Positions 26,081 through 33,381 of a stretch of 41,447 nucleotides of DNA are shown piece by piece. The position numbers and the translations under genes were made by a program. The notes under the pieces are model-generated. The model saw only the letters and a list, made by a program, of their open reading frames with translations, ran no database searches and had not been told where the DNA came from. Numbering within the stretch: the first letter of the stretch is position 1; every line of letters starts with the position of its first letter. The stretch comes from Bog-756 sp036553725 (lineage in GTDB: Bacteria; Actinomycetota; Acidimicrobiia; Acidimicrobiales; RAAP-2), in contig DATBOO010000193.1 of the NCBI GenBank assembly GCA_036553725.1, forward strand, positions 1 through 41,447. The letters are read 5' to 3'.

Positions 26081-26905
26081 TCAGACGGCGAGGAGCTGTC
26101 CGAAGGCGTCGATGACCGCCAGGGCGCGTTCATCCCCCCGAACCGGCCCCGCCACGCGGCCGCTGGTACGGTCGACGACGTCTTCGACCCGGCCCTCGAG
26201 GACAGATGCAGCCTTCGGTGCCTGACCGCTGGTGACCTCCACCATGTCGTCGACGATGGTGATCCCGATCCGCAGCTCGGGATGGCTCAGATGCAGATCG
26301 AGCGGCGTATGGGAGCCGGTGGCGACGACGGCCAGCCCGATGAGATAGCGCGCCACCACCTCCGCCTCGAGCGGGTCGATCGCCGGATGCTCGCCTCGCG
26401 GCACCATCAGGTCGTACTCGTGGACCCAGGAGTCGAACAGGAAGTGGCTCACAACCAGGTGGGCGGGGAGCTGTCCCGGAGGTGCCTCAGCGAATGCTCC
26501 CCAGTCGGTGCCGCGCATCTTGGCCAGCTCTGCGTCCACCGCCGCGTCGGCCGAAGCCAGGGTCTCCTGAGCCGCGACCGGTGTCATGTCTCCCAGCATC
26601 GAGGCCGCGGCCTCGACCGTCGTACGGGTGTCCATGCCCTGAAGGAGCCTCGTCACCTCACCGGAAGCCGCCTGATGAAGCGTGTAGCCCAGGAATTGGG
26701 ATGCCGACGCCAGATGACGAACCAGCCCGGTGGTATCCCATGACTCGCACCGGGTCGGCCCACTCCAGTCCGAATCGGCCAGGCCGCTGAGCCATCCCCG
26801 GACCCGCGCCCTCTGGGAGCCCCAGGCCATCGCCGGCCCTTCGACATCACCGTCGATCCGCAGTGGGACGCCTGCACCTCCGTAGAACTGCCGAATCGTC
26901 GCCAA
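26081..26905 (-). CDS. DinB/maleylpyruvate-isomerase N-terminal-domain protein
   Basis: This 274-residue protein matches the actinobacterial family containing mycothiol-dependent maleylpyruvate isomerase. An N-terminal four-helix domain has CESWDTTGLVRHLASASQFL, the typical W(D)..DL..HL segment with a metal-ligand His, and a second potential ligand in DSWVHEYDLMVPRG. A C-terminal SCP2-like portion follows (ELRIGITIVDDMVEVTSGQ). Family members are metal-dependent, often mycothiol-using enzymes, and most have unknown substrates. The start is TTG 26905, supported by a perfect GAAGGAGG seven bases upstream. It is the last intact gene before the damaged stretch. Confidence 0.8.
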   Translation of the reverse strand: MATIRQFYGGAGVPLRIDGDVEGPAMAWGSQRARVRGWLSGLADSDWSGPTRCESWDTTGLVRHLASASQFLGYTLHQAASGEVTRLLQGMDTRTTVEAAASMLGDMTPVAAQETLASADAAVDAELAKMRGTDWGAFAEAPPGQLPAHLVVSHFLFDSWVHEYDLMVPRGEHPAIDPLEAEVVARYLIGLAVVATGSHTPLDLHLSHPELRIGITIVDDMVEVTSGQAPKAASVLEGRVEDVVDRTSGRVAGPVRGDERALAVIDAFGQLLAV

Positions 26906-27041
26906 TGCGGGTCCTCCTTCCCTTGTCCCCGGGGGAATCTACCGGTCGGGAGGCGACGACGTTTATCGAGCACCGAGCCATGCCCATGTGGAAGGTAACC
27001 CGGGAGCCGCGGCACCGGGCGCCCGATCGAGGCCTCATGAG

Positions 27042-27407
27042 ATGATCCAGTCCGTGGGTTCCACGTCCTACGAGCGGATGGCTGCACGCCATGAGGAGGA
27101 GCGCGGCGGCGAGGTTCGGGCCAGGGTGATGGCGGAGGCACTCCGTCCCTGGTTGGGACCCGGCGGCGCACCAGAAGCTGGTGGCCGGCACACATATCGA
27201 GATCGACGTGGAACGGTCGCCGGTCGACCTCACTCAGCAGATCGTGGACCGGCTCTGTTCTCCGTTGTGGGATCTCGATGATCACGGTGGAACACCGTCG
27301 TCGTTCCGATCATGGCGTCGCTTGGCGACCTCGAGGAACCGTCCTGCAAGCTGCGGGTCACGTTGCGGAGCCCCCTCTTCGTCTTCGAGGCATCAGCGAT
27401 GCCATGA
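27042..27407 (+). pseudogene. Frameshifted remnant of an unidentified ~120-residue gene
   Basis: Coding-like composition (G/C at third positions) moves between frames. It runs in the frame of ATG 27042 (MIQSVGSTSYERMAARHEEE...) to about 27165, in the next frame to about 27285 (HQKLVAGTHIEIDVERSPVD...), then back to the first frame for WNTVVVPIMASLGDLEEP to the stop at 27405-27407. The first frame alone stops at 27279-27281. A pair of compensating indels in an originally intact gene explains this pattern. I do not recognise the joined protein. The final stop lies seven bases before the GNAT start, as in an operon, which supports a former gene here. Sequencing errors are an alternative. Confidence 0.45.
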
Positions 27408-27414
27408 TGCCTCA

Positions 27415-27927
27415 GTGATCGTTCGGAGGCGGACCAAGGAGGATCTCGGCCGGTGCACGCAACTGGCCCAGGAGGTACAGAGCGTCGACGGCTATCCTCC
27501 CTATCTGCAAAAGGGAGAACTGGCTCCGTTCATCCGATCATCGGATGCGATGGCCGTCTGGGTGGCAGAGAACGACGGGGACCTGATCGGCCACGTCGCC
27601 CTCCATGCTCGGAGCTCCGACGCGGTCATGGATCTTGCTTCTGCGGTCGCCGATCGGCCACCTGACCGGTTCGGGGTCGTCGCCCGCCTTTTCGTGTCCC
27701 CGGAAGCCCGCGGGAGGGGAGTCGGGCGCATCCTGTTGCACACCGCCGAAGCCCACGCCCTCGGACTCGGCCTCTACCCGATACTCGACGTGGTCACCCG
27801 CTTCCGGTCGGCGATCGCCCTCTATGAGCAGTGCGGCTGGACCCGTGCCGGCACCGTCACGCTGGCCCTTCCGGACGGCTCTGCACTCGACGAATTCGTC
27901 TACTTCGCCCCCGTGTTGCTGTCATGA
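27415..27927 (+). CDS. GNAT family N-acetyltransferase
   Basis: This 170-residue protein has the GNAT fold order: VIVRRRTKEDLGRCTQLAQ (beta1-alpha1), AVWVAENDGDLIGHVAL (central strands), and the acetyl-CoA loop FVSPEARGRGVGRILL, matching R/Q-x-x-G-x-G/A. LYEQCGWTRAGTV completes the C-terminal strand. The substrate is unknown; similar proteins act on small amines or protein N-termini. GTG 27415 starts seven bases after the stop of the broken upstream gene without a clear Shine-Dalgarno, consistent with translational coupling. The PNPOx-like gene follows 20 bp downstream. It is the only intact member of this three-gene run. Confidence 0.82.
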   Translation: MIVRRRTKEDLGRCTQLAQEVQSVDGYPPYLQKGELAPFIRSSDAMAVWVAENDGDLIGHVALHARSSDAVMDLASAVADRPPDRFGVVARLFVSPEARGRGVGRILLHTAEAHALGLGLYPILDVVTRFRSAIALYEQCGWTRAGTVTLALPDGSALDEFVYFAPVLLS

Positions 27928-27947
27928 GATGAGGAGATGCCAAACCG

Positions 27948-28520
27948 ATGAATTCTCAACGGGCGAACCGTCATACGATCATGGAATCGACACACCTTGC
28001 GGATCTCTACGGACTTCCGCTCATCGATTGGACCCACATCGAAGGTCTGCTTTCCGAAGGGGTGAGCCAAGCCCCCAACAGCGGCGGACCGGATCGTCAT
28101 ACATGCTGACTGGCGACGATCAATGGGGACGGAAGCCCTCACGTGACGGGCATTGGCGCGCTCTGGTTCGACGGGACATTTTGGTTCGAGACCGGTGAGC
28201 AGACGCGCAAAGGTAGAAACCTCGCCCGTGACCCTCGTTGCTCGCTGAGTCCGGCAACCCACCAGTTCGACCTCGTCCTGGAGGGTGGAGCCGAGAAGGT
28301 CACCGACCCGGCGACAGTCGCCACGATGGTGGGGCGGTGGAACGCTCAAGGCTGGCCGGCCCGCGTCGAGGAGTCCGGTCTGGCACTCACCGCTGATTAC
28401 AGCGCGCCATCAGCCGGCCCTCCGCCGTGGACGATCTATCGGATCGCGCCGCGCCAGGCAACTGCGCTGGCGACGGTTGATCCGGGAGGGGCGACGCGCT
28501 GGCGGTTCGCCACGGTTTGA
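27948..28520 (+). pseudogene. Pyridoxamine-5'-phosphate-oxidase family gene interrupted by in-frame TGA
   Basis: A single frame runs from ATG 27948 (ATG 27981 is an alternative) to 28520 except for TGA at 28107-28109. Before the stop it reads HLADLYGLPLIDWTHIEGLL and PNSGGPDRHTC; after it, LATINGDGSPHVTGIGALW, TGEQTRKGRNLARDPRC and GPPPWTIYRI. In actinobacterial relatives the sequence is RHT-x-WLATL-x-PDGSPHVT, so the stop stands where Trp (TGG) is expected, a one-base change. The family binds FMN or F420 in a split-barrel fold. GAGGAG lies upstream of 27948. A restart at GTG 28143 could give a 125-residue fragment. It is probably inactive unless the stop is read through or is a sequencing error. 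Confidence 0.72.
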
Positions 28521-28902
28521 CCACCCCGGGGGATTCTCTGGGGTGGAGACTTGGGCGTATGCGGTCCTCTGACGCATACCGGAGCAATATGACAGTACCG
28601 GTTGAGTCCTGTACGCGGAAGGTCGTCAGCCGGGAGGACGGGTGTACTTGCTGCAGCAGTACTCGTGACTCCCCGAGGAACCAACTGATCGATTGTTCCC
28701 TGGGGAGGTCGACCGTGCTCGGACCCGGAACAGCCCGGTGCAGACGACCCGGGTGCCGGCCCGGTCCTCTTCGCGGATCCGCCCGTTCAGATCGTCGTAC
28801 ACCGTGCCGGCGGGCAGGAATTCGTTGTTCATGGGTTCGGGATCGGGATTGATCCGATCGTTCCAGGCCGTCCACTCGACCTCCCTGTGTCCGGGCAGGA
28901 CA
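28521..28902. other. Region without a complete gene, with a coding-like fragment on the minus strand
   Basis: No complete gene is visible. On the minus strand from about 28900 to 28715 a frame with strong G/C third-position bias reads GIVLPGHREVEWTAWNDRIN, then, beginning at an internal ATG (28832), MNNEFLPAGTVYDDLNGRIR and an EEDRAGTRVVCTGLFRV segment. After about 28715 the bias fades, though the frame stays open to 28626. The frame has no credible start and runs upstream into the hairpin and tmRNA. I do not recognise it; it may be the tail of a decayed or displaced gene beside ssrA. Confidence 0.35.
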
Positions 28903-28936
28903 ATGCCCTGACCTGCGGGAAAACAGGTCAGGGCAT
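28903..28936 (-). terminator. Hairpin terminator downstream of ssrA
   Basis: A perfect 13-bp inverted repeat (ATGCCCTGACCTG / CAGGTCAGGGCAT) encloses an 8-base loop, three bases beyond the last encoded base of tmRNA. The stem is strong and G/C rich, but the minus-strand tail has no U run, as is usual for actinobacterial hairpin terminators. It would end ssrA transcription and protect or define the tmRNA 3' region before processing. Confidence 0.7.
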
Positions 28937-28938
28937 CG

Positions 28939-29286
28939 TGGAGGTGGCGGGAATCGAACCCGCGTCCTCCGGCTTCTCAGTGGGTCTTCTCCGAGCGCAG
29001 CCGGTGTTGGATTGTCGGGACCACCCCCGCTACCGGCGGCGGTGGCGGCCCGTATCCGACTGAGTTTTCCCTGACGGCCCGTCGGCGCAGCCGGTCAGGT
29101 GAGTCCCGCTTGATGTCGCCCGGACCCGGCCCGCAGGACTGAGACCGGCCGGACGTCGCTGTTCTTAGGCAGCGAGCGCGAGCTGAGGCTCGGCGTTTAT
29201 TTTTTGTTCCGGCTCTTTAACGTGGCTCCGGAGACCACGGCTCGCTTCTTCCACCTCGACGACCAGAGTCGAAGCCTGTCACCCCC
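28939..29286 (-). ncRNA. ssrA: tmRNA
   Basis: This is a 348-nt transfer-messenger RNA for ribosome rescue. Its 5' end GGGGGTGACAGGCTTCGAC (29286 downwards) pairs through seven bases with CACCTCC at the 3' end. The T arm GCGGG-TTCGATT-CCCGC is intact. The discriminator A is base 28939 and the CCA is not encoded. The tag frame ends at 29165-29167 (TAA) and reads AEPQLALAA from GCC 29194, ending in the conserved ALAA; the resume codon may be the preceding AAC, giving NAEPQLALAA. The partner gene smpB lies just upstream on the same strand, and a hairpin terminator follows. Confidence 0.95.
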
Positions 29287-29330
29287 GGGGGTCTCTCCAG
29301 TGGCCGAACAGGGCGTCCGACCGCCATTCC

Positions 29331-29359
29331 ATCCTACCGGCCCGACGAGCATCAGTCAG
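29331..29359 (-). promoter_or_regulatory. Probable ssrA promoter
   Basis: On the minus strand CTGACT (29359-29354) and TAGGAT (29336-29331) are spaced by exactly 17 bp, a fair sigma-A pair matching TTGACA at four positions and the actinobacterial TAnnnT -10. The transcript would begin about 35-40 bases before the mature tmRNA 5' end, requiring RNase P trimming as usual for tmRNA. The same TAGGAT hexamer precedes tRNA-Cys in this window. Confidence 0.45.
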
Positions 29360-29440
29360 CCGCAGCGGCCCGGACCCGCAAGGCTGGCCATCCCGGATCT
29401 CCTGGTCGGCGACGGTCCGGCGGGGCGTCGATCCGGGGCC

Positions 29441-29995
29441 TCACCGGCGGGTGGCGCCCCGGGTGGCAGCCCGCGCCTCCCGGGCGGCCTCCCGGCCCGC
29501 ATCCCGGGTGGCGATGGCACGGCGCTTGTCGTACTGTCTCCGCCCCCGGGCCAGGGCCAGCTCCACCTTCGCCCGTCCCTCCTTGAAATAGATCGAAAGC
29601 GGCACCATCGTCAGCGACTGTTGCTGCGACCGTCCCATCCATTCGTCGATCTGGCGGCGGTGGAGGAGCAGCTTCCTCCTCCGGTCCGGTTCGTGGGCGC
29701 CGAACCCGTTGGCCTGGGCGTAGGGCGGCACGTGGACGCCGAAGAGCCACATCTCCCCGTCGATGATCCGGGCATAGGAGTCCTGAAGGGCGATGCGGCC
29801 GGCCCGGAGTGACTTCACTTCGGATCCCTGCAGTACGACGCCGCATTCGGCGGTCTCGAGGATGTCGTAGTCGTGCCGGGCACGGCGGTTGGAGGCCACC
29901 ACCCGGTTGGCCTCCCGTGCCGCCTGCTGGCCCGGCGCCTTGGAGCCACGACCTCCGGCGCCCGGCATCGCGTCCTTCTTCCGTGCGGCAGCCAT
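29441..29995 (-). CDS. smpB: SsrA-binding protein SmpB
   Basis: This 184-residue partner of tmRNA binds the tRNA-like domain and places it in stalled ribosomes. Characteristic blocks are NRRARHDYDILET, GVVLQGSEVKSLRAG, DSYARI, WLFGVHV, RKLLLHRRQID and the basic tail LARGRRQYDKR. The N-terminus carries about 30 extra basic, glycine-rich residues compared with typical 150-160-residue SmpB, and the C-terminal tail is an Arg/Ala-rich helix. ATG 29995 leaves 58 bp to the divergent mec gene; the frame extends further without family match. It is placed immediately 5' of ssrA, a common arrangement. Confidence 0.95.
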   Translation of the reverse strand: MAAARKKDAMPGAGGRGSKAPGQQAAREANRVVASNRRARHDYDILETAECGVVLQGSEVKSLRAGRIALQDSYARIIDGEMWLFGVHVPPYAQANGFGAHEPDRRRKLLLHRRQIDEWMGRSQQQSLTMVPLSIYFKEGRAKVELALARGRRQYDKRRAIATRDAGREAAREARAATRGATRR

Positions 29996-30053
29996 CGTCA
30001 GTGGACGGTAGTCGCCCGATCCGAACCTGGCTTCCTCTAGCCTGCAAATCACC

Positions 30054-30461
30054 ATGCTCTCCCTCCCCCGGGCCGTGCACGACCAAATGGTGGCCCACTG
30101 CCTGGTCGGACTGCCGGACGAGGCCTGCGGCCTGCTCGGGGGCAACCTCGAGACGGGCGCGGTCGTGACCTGCTATCCGACCCGCAACCTGGCAGCCTCC
30201 GCCAAGCTCTACACCGTGGATCCGAAGGAGCACCTCCAGGCCGACCGCAACGCCGAGGCCGCCGGCAACTCGATCATCGGGGTCTTCCACTCCCACACCC
30301 ATACCGAGGCCTATCCGTCACCCACCGATGTGGCCCAGGCCCCCGATCCGGGCTGGCACTACGTGCTGGTCTCCCTGCGTGACGTCCAACCGGTGGTCAG
30401 GAGCTACCGGATCGTCGACGGTGCGATCGCAGAGGAACCGGTGCGCCTGGAGCCCGGGTAG
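30054..30461 (+). CDS. mec: M67/JAMM metallopeptidase, Mec-like
   Basis: This 135-residue zinc peptidase has a complete JAMM signature: E23 in DEACGLLGG, then H79-S-H81, seven residues, S89, two residues, D92. In Mycobacterium tuberculosis the homologous Mec releases cysteine from the CysO-cysteine adduct. Here cysO and cysM follow, in the same order as Rv1334-Rv1336, which supports the role. A TAGCCT hexamer ends 10 bases before ATG 30054 and no Shine-Dalgarno is visible, so the mRNA may be nearly leaderless. Because CysO here has a tail after its GG, this peptidase might also mature CysO (inference). Confidence 0.9.
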   Translation: MLSLPRAVHDQMVAHCLVGLPDEACGLLGGNLETGAVVTCYPTRNLAASAKLYTVDPKEHLQADRNAEAAGNSIIGVFHSHTHTEAYPSPTDVAQAPDPGWHYVLVSLRDVQPVVRSYRIVDGAIAEEPVRLEPG

Positions 30462-30539
30462 AATCCCAACCGAACCGGTCAGGTATTTGCCCGGCCCAGG
30501 CGGGTCGTTGCGAGCCGCCCCGCAGCCAGAGGAGATCCC

Positions 30540-30845
30540 GTGCCCATCCCCGTCAACCTGCCCACCGTCCTGCGACCTCATGCCGGAGGCGCCAAGACCG
30601 TGTCGGCGGAGGGCTCGACGGTGGGCGAGGTCCTCTTGGCCCTGGTGGAGGAGTATCCGGGCCTGTCCGGCCAGGTCATCGACGAGGGCGGGAGCTTGCA
30701 CAAGTTCGTCAACGTGTATCTGAACGACGACGATGTCCGCTACATGTCGGCACTCGACACCCCGGTGAAGGACTCGGATGAGATCTCGATCATCCCGGCC
30801 GTGGCCGGGGGAGCGGTAGGCAACGGAGTCTCTCGCCCCCGATGA
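30540..30845 (+). CDS. cysO: CysO-like ThiS/MoaD sulfur-carrier protein with C-terminal tail
   Basis: This 101-residue ubiquitin-fold sulfur carrier has the beta-grasp pattern VNLPTVLRPHAGG, GEVLLALVEEYPGL, LHKFVNVYLNDDDVRY and SDEISIIPAVAGG, closely like mycobacterial CysO. In CysO the protein ends at GG, which is thiocarboxylated to donate sulfur to CysM. Here GG (90-91) is followed by ten further residues, AVGNGVSRPR, before a TGA that overlaps the cysM ATG as ATGA. If the reading is right the carrier must be cleaved after GG to work. AGAGGAG precedes GTG 30540. Confidence 0.9.
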   Translation: MPIPVNLPTVLRPHAGGAKTVSAEGSTVGEVLLALVEEYPGLSGQVIDEGGSLHKFVNVYLNDDDVRYMSALDTPVKDSDEISIIPAVAGGAVGNGVSRPR

Positions 30846-31789
30846 CCGCGCACAGCTCCGTTCTCGAGCTGATCGGCAACACCCCGTTGGTGGACATCAC
30901 CCAACTGAGTCCCAACCCGGGGGTACGGATCCTGATCAAGCTCGAGGGTCAGAACCCCGGCGGCTCGGTCAAGGACCGGATCGCCCTGTCCATGATCGAG
31001 GAGGCGGAGAAGGACGGTCTCCTCGAGCCGGGCCAGTCCCTGGTCGAGCCGTCGTCGGGCAACACCGGCATCGGCATGGCGCTGATCTGCCGGATCAAGG
31101 GTTATCACCTGAAGGTCGTGCTGGCCACCAATGTCTCGATCGAGCGCCGGCAGCTCCTGGAGTCCTGGGGAGCGGAGATCATCGAATCCCCCGGCTCCGA
31201 GGGTTCCAACGGCGCCGTGCGCAGGGCGCAGGCGCTGGCCGCCGAGCATCCCGAATGGGCGTTCCTCTACCAGTACGCCAATCCGGCCAATCCCAAGGCC
31301 CATTACGAGGGAACCGGCCCCGAGATCTGGCACGACTGCCCGGAAGTGACCCACTTCGTAGCCGGTCTCGGCACCTCGGGCACCCTCCTCGGTGTCGGCC
31401 GCTATCTGAAGGAGCAGAACCCGGCCATCAAGGTGCTGGCCATCGAGCCGCCGGCCGGTGAGTTGGTGGACGGGCTCCGCAACCTCGCCGACGGCTACAT
31501 CCCGCCCATCTTCGTGGACAACCGTGGGGAAGAGCTGCTCGACGGGAGGCGCATCGTCCGTCCACGGGAGTCGATCGAATGGACCCGGAGGCTGACCGAC
31601 GTGGGAATTTTCGCCGGGATCTCCTCGGGGGCGGCGCTGGCCGGAGCGGTCAAGACCGCCACATCCATCGACTCGGGGACGATCGTGGTGGTCTCCGCCG
31701 ACGGCGGGTGGAAATACCTCTCGACCGGTGCGTGGACCGACGACCTGGACCTGGTCGAGGAGCGGGCCAAGCGGATCACCTACTTCTGA
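30842..31789 (+). CDS. cysM: CysO-dependent cysteine synthase, CysM-like
   Basis: This 315-residue PLP enzyme is of the O-acyl/phosphoserine sulfhydrylase family. NPGGSVKDRIAL carries the Schiff-base K44, and PSSGNTG, VAGLGTSGTLLGVG and FAGISSGAAL form the cofactor and substrate sites. The segment GLRNLADGYIP places an Arg (R213) at the position of the phosphate-binding R220 of M. tuberculosis CysM, which favours O-phosphoserine as substrate with CysO thiocarboxylate as sulfur donor. This route is known for resistance to oxidative stress. The four-base overlap with cysO indicates translational coupling. Confidence 0.93.
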   Translation: MTAHSSVLELIGNTPLVDITQLSPNPGVRILIKLEGQNPGGSVKDRIALSMIEEAEKDGLLEPGQSLVEPSSGNTGIGMALICRIKGYHLKVVLATNVSIERRQLLESWGAEIIESPGSEGSNGAVRRAQALAAEHPEWAFLYQYANPANPKAHYEGTGPEIWHDCPEVTHFVAGLGTSGTLLGVGRYLKEQNPAIKVLAIEPPAGELVDGLRNLADGYIPPIFVDNRGEELLDGRRIVRPRESIEWTRRLTDVGIFAGISSGAALAGAVKTATSIDSGTIVVVSADGGWKYLSTGAWTDDLDLVEERAKRITYF

Positions 31790-31828
31790 GGCGCCGACCC
31801 CCAGCGGTCTCGGTCGGCAGGGCCTCGT

Positions 31829-31834
31829 TAGTCT
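31829..31834 (+). promoter_or_regulatory. -10 hexamer for a leaderless MBL transcript
   Basis: TAGTCT fits the TAnnnT consensus and ends six bases before GTG 31841. With no Shine-Dalgarno in between, a start site at or next to the GTG is likely. This would separate the MBL-rph-rdgB unit from cysM. No convincing -35 was identified. Confidence 0.45.
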
Positions 31835-31840
31835 GCACGG

Positions 31841-32617
31841 GTGGCCGAGCCTCCCACCCCCCGGCACCGGTCGGAGGCAGACCGGTCTACCGGGCCCGGC
31901 CTGTCGCTCACCGTGCTCGGCTGCGACGGGAGCTGGACAGGGCCGGACGGCGCCGGAAGCGGCTACCTGGTGAGGTCGGGGGGGACCAACCTGCTCGTGG
32001 ATGCCGGGCCCGGCACCTTTGCCCGACTCCAGCGGCACCTCGACCCGGGGTCGGTCGACGCCGTGTTCATCTCCCATCACCACCCGGACCACTGGACCGA
32101 CCTCTACCCCTTGGCCACCCACGCCCAGTTCGTACTGAGCCGACCGAGCATCCCCGTCTTCGCTCCGGCCGGCTTCGGACAGCGGGCCGGGATCCGAGAG
32201 TCGCCGGCCTTCGATTGGCGTCCGGTGGGCGACGGCGGAGCGGCACACGTGGGCGACCTCGATCTCTCCTTCCATCGCACCGACCACAGCTTCGAGACTC
32301 TGGCCGTACGCATCGACGGGGGCTCCCGGACCCTGGGCTACTCTGCCGACACCGGCCCCGCCTGGTCGTTGGCCGAGCTCGGGGCCGGGCTCGATCTCGT
32401 ACTATGCGAGGCGACCTACACCGGCGAGCATGAAGGGACCGCGGGCCATATGAGCGGACGTCAGGCAGGGTCCCAGGCGCGAGTTGCCGGCGCCCGGCGC
32501 CTCGTGATCACCCATCGATGGCCGACGGTCGACGCCGCCGCCGTGGCGGCGGAGGCCGAGCTGGCGTTCGGCGCCCCGGTGGAACAGGCCGCAATCGGAA
32601 AGGAATTCGTACTGTGA
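31841..32617 (+). CDS. MBL-fold hydrolase, Rv1339-like (possible cAMP phosphodiesterase)
   Basis: This 258-residue metallo-beta-lactamase-fold protein has the metal motif HHHPDH (79-84), with further ligands likely at TDHSFE, YSADTGP, and a C-terminal LVITHRWP. The N-terminal strand is LTVLGCDGSWTGPDGAGSGYLV, as in the RNase Z-like/phosphodiesterase branch. Its position between the cysM block and rph corresponds to mycobacterial Rv1339, reported as an atypical class II cAMP phosphodiesterase. That function is inferred here from position and fold. Its TGA overlaps the GTG of rph (GTGA), so the two are co-translated. The mycobacterial rhomboid and murI genes normally between are missing. Confidence 0.87.
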   Translation: MAEPPTPRHRSEADRSTGPGLSLTVLGCDGSWTGPDGAGSGYLVRSGGTNLLVDAGPGTFARLQRHLDPGSVDAVFISHHHPDHWTDLYPLATHAQFVLSRPSIPVFAPAGFGQRAGIRESPAFDWRPVGDGGAAHVGDLDLSFHRTDHSFETLAVRIDGGSRTLGYSADTGPAWSLAELGAGLDLVLCEATYTGEHEGTAGHMSGRQAGSQARVAGARRLVITHRWPTVDAAAVAAEAELAFGAPVEQAAIGKEFVL

Positions 32618-33378
32618 GCAACGGAACCACTGCTCGGCGCATCACCGGGCGCGGGGATGGCCGGGCCACCGACGAGCTGCGCCCTGCCCAATTCGAGCGG
32701 GACTTCACTGTGTTCGCCCCCGGCTCCGTCCTGGTCTCGATGGGCCGTACCCGCGTACTGTGCACCGCCTCGGTGGAGGAGCGGGTGCCGCCCTGGATGC
32801 GGGGCAGCGGCAAGGGATGGGTCACCGCCGAATACTCCCTCCTGCCCGGCTCTACGGGCGAGCGGGTCTCGCGCGAGGCCGCCAAAGGGAAGCAGTCCGG
32901 GCGGACCCAGGAGATCCAGCGGCTCATCGGCCGGTCGTTACGCTCGGTGTGCGACATGGCCGTCCTGGGCGAGTTGCAGATCACCGTGGACTGCGATGTC
33001 ATCCAGGCTGACGGCGGAACCCGGACCGCATCGATCTGCGGCGCTTATGTCGCCCTGCACGATGCGCTGACCCGGCTCATCCAGAAGGGGACATTGCGGG
33101 CCAATCCCCTGACCGAGGCGGTGGCCGCCGTGTCGGTGGGGGTGGTCGACGGTGTCTGCATGCTCGACCTGCCGTACGAAGAGGACAGTCGGGCCGAAGT
33201 GGACATGAACGTGGTGATGACCTCATCGGGCCGGTTCATCGAGGTGCAGGGGACCGCCGAGGGGATGCCGTTCACCAAGGGGGAGTTGGACGAGATGCTC
33301 AGCCTGGCCGAGCATGGGATTGCCCAGCTGCTCGATCTGCAGACCGAGACGCTGGCAGAGCCCCCGTCCCCCCGTTGA
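32614..33378 (+). CDS. rph: Ribonuclease PH
   Basis: This 254-residue phosphorolytic 3'-5' exoribonuclease trims tRNA 3' ends. Conserved blocks are VLVSMGRTRVLCTASVEE, GWVTAEYSLLPGST, RTQEIQRLIGRSLRSV (with phosphate-binding Arg residues), DCDVIQADGGTRTASICGAY and LDLPYEEDSRAEVDMNVV. Length is typical. GTG 32614 overlaps the stop of the MBL gene; an extension upstream in the same frame lacks family match. The rdgB gene follows after three bases. Confidence 0.96.
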   Translation: MSNGTTARRITGRGDGRATDELRPAQFERDFTVFAPGSVLVSMGRTRVLCTASVEERVPPWMRGSGKGWVTAEYSLLPGSTGERVSREAAKGKQSGRTQEIQRLIGRSLRSVCDMAVLGELQITVDCDVIQADGGTRTASICGAYVALHDALTRLIQKGTLRANPLTEAVAAVSVGVVDGVCMLDLPYEEDSRAEVDMNVVMTSSGRFIEVQGTAEGMPFTKGELDEMLSLAEHGIAQLLDLQTETLAEPPSPR

Positions 33379-33381
33379 CGG

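Noticed and set aside
28107..28109. Selenocysteine decoding of the TGA
   Set aside because: Relatives have Trp, not Cys, at this position, and no bSECIS-like hairpin was evident immediately downstream.
28143..28520. An independent small gene starting at GTG 28143
   Set aside because: The same frame continues upstream with family-matching sequence through a single TGA, so this is the second half of the interrupted PNPOx gene.
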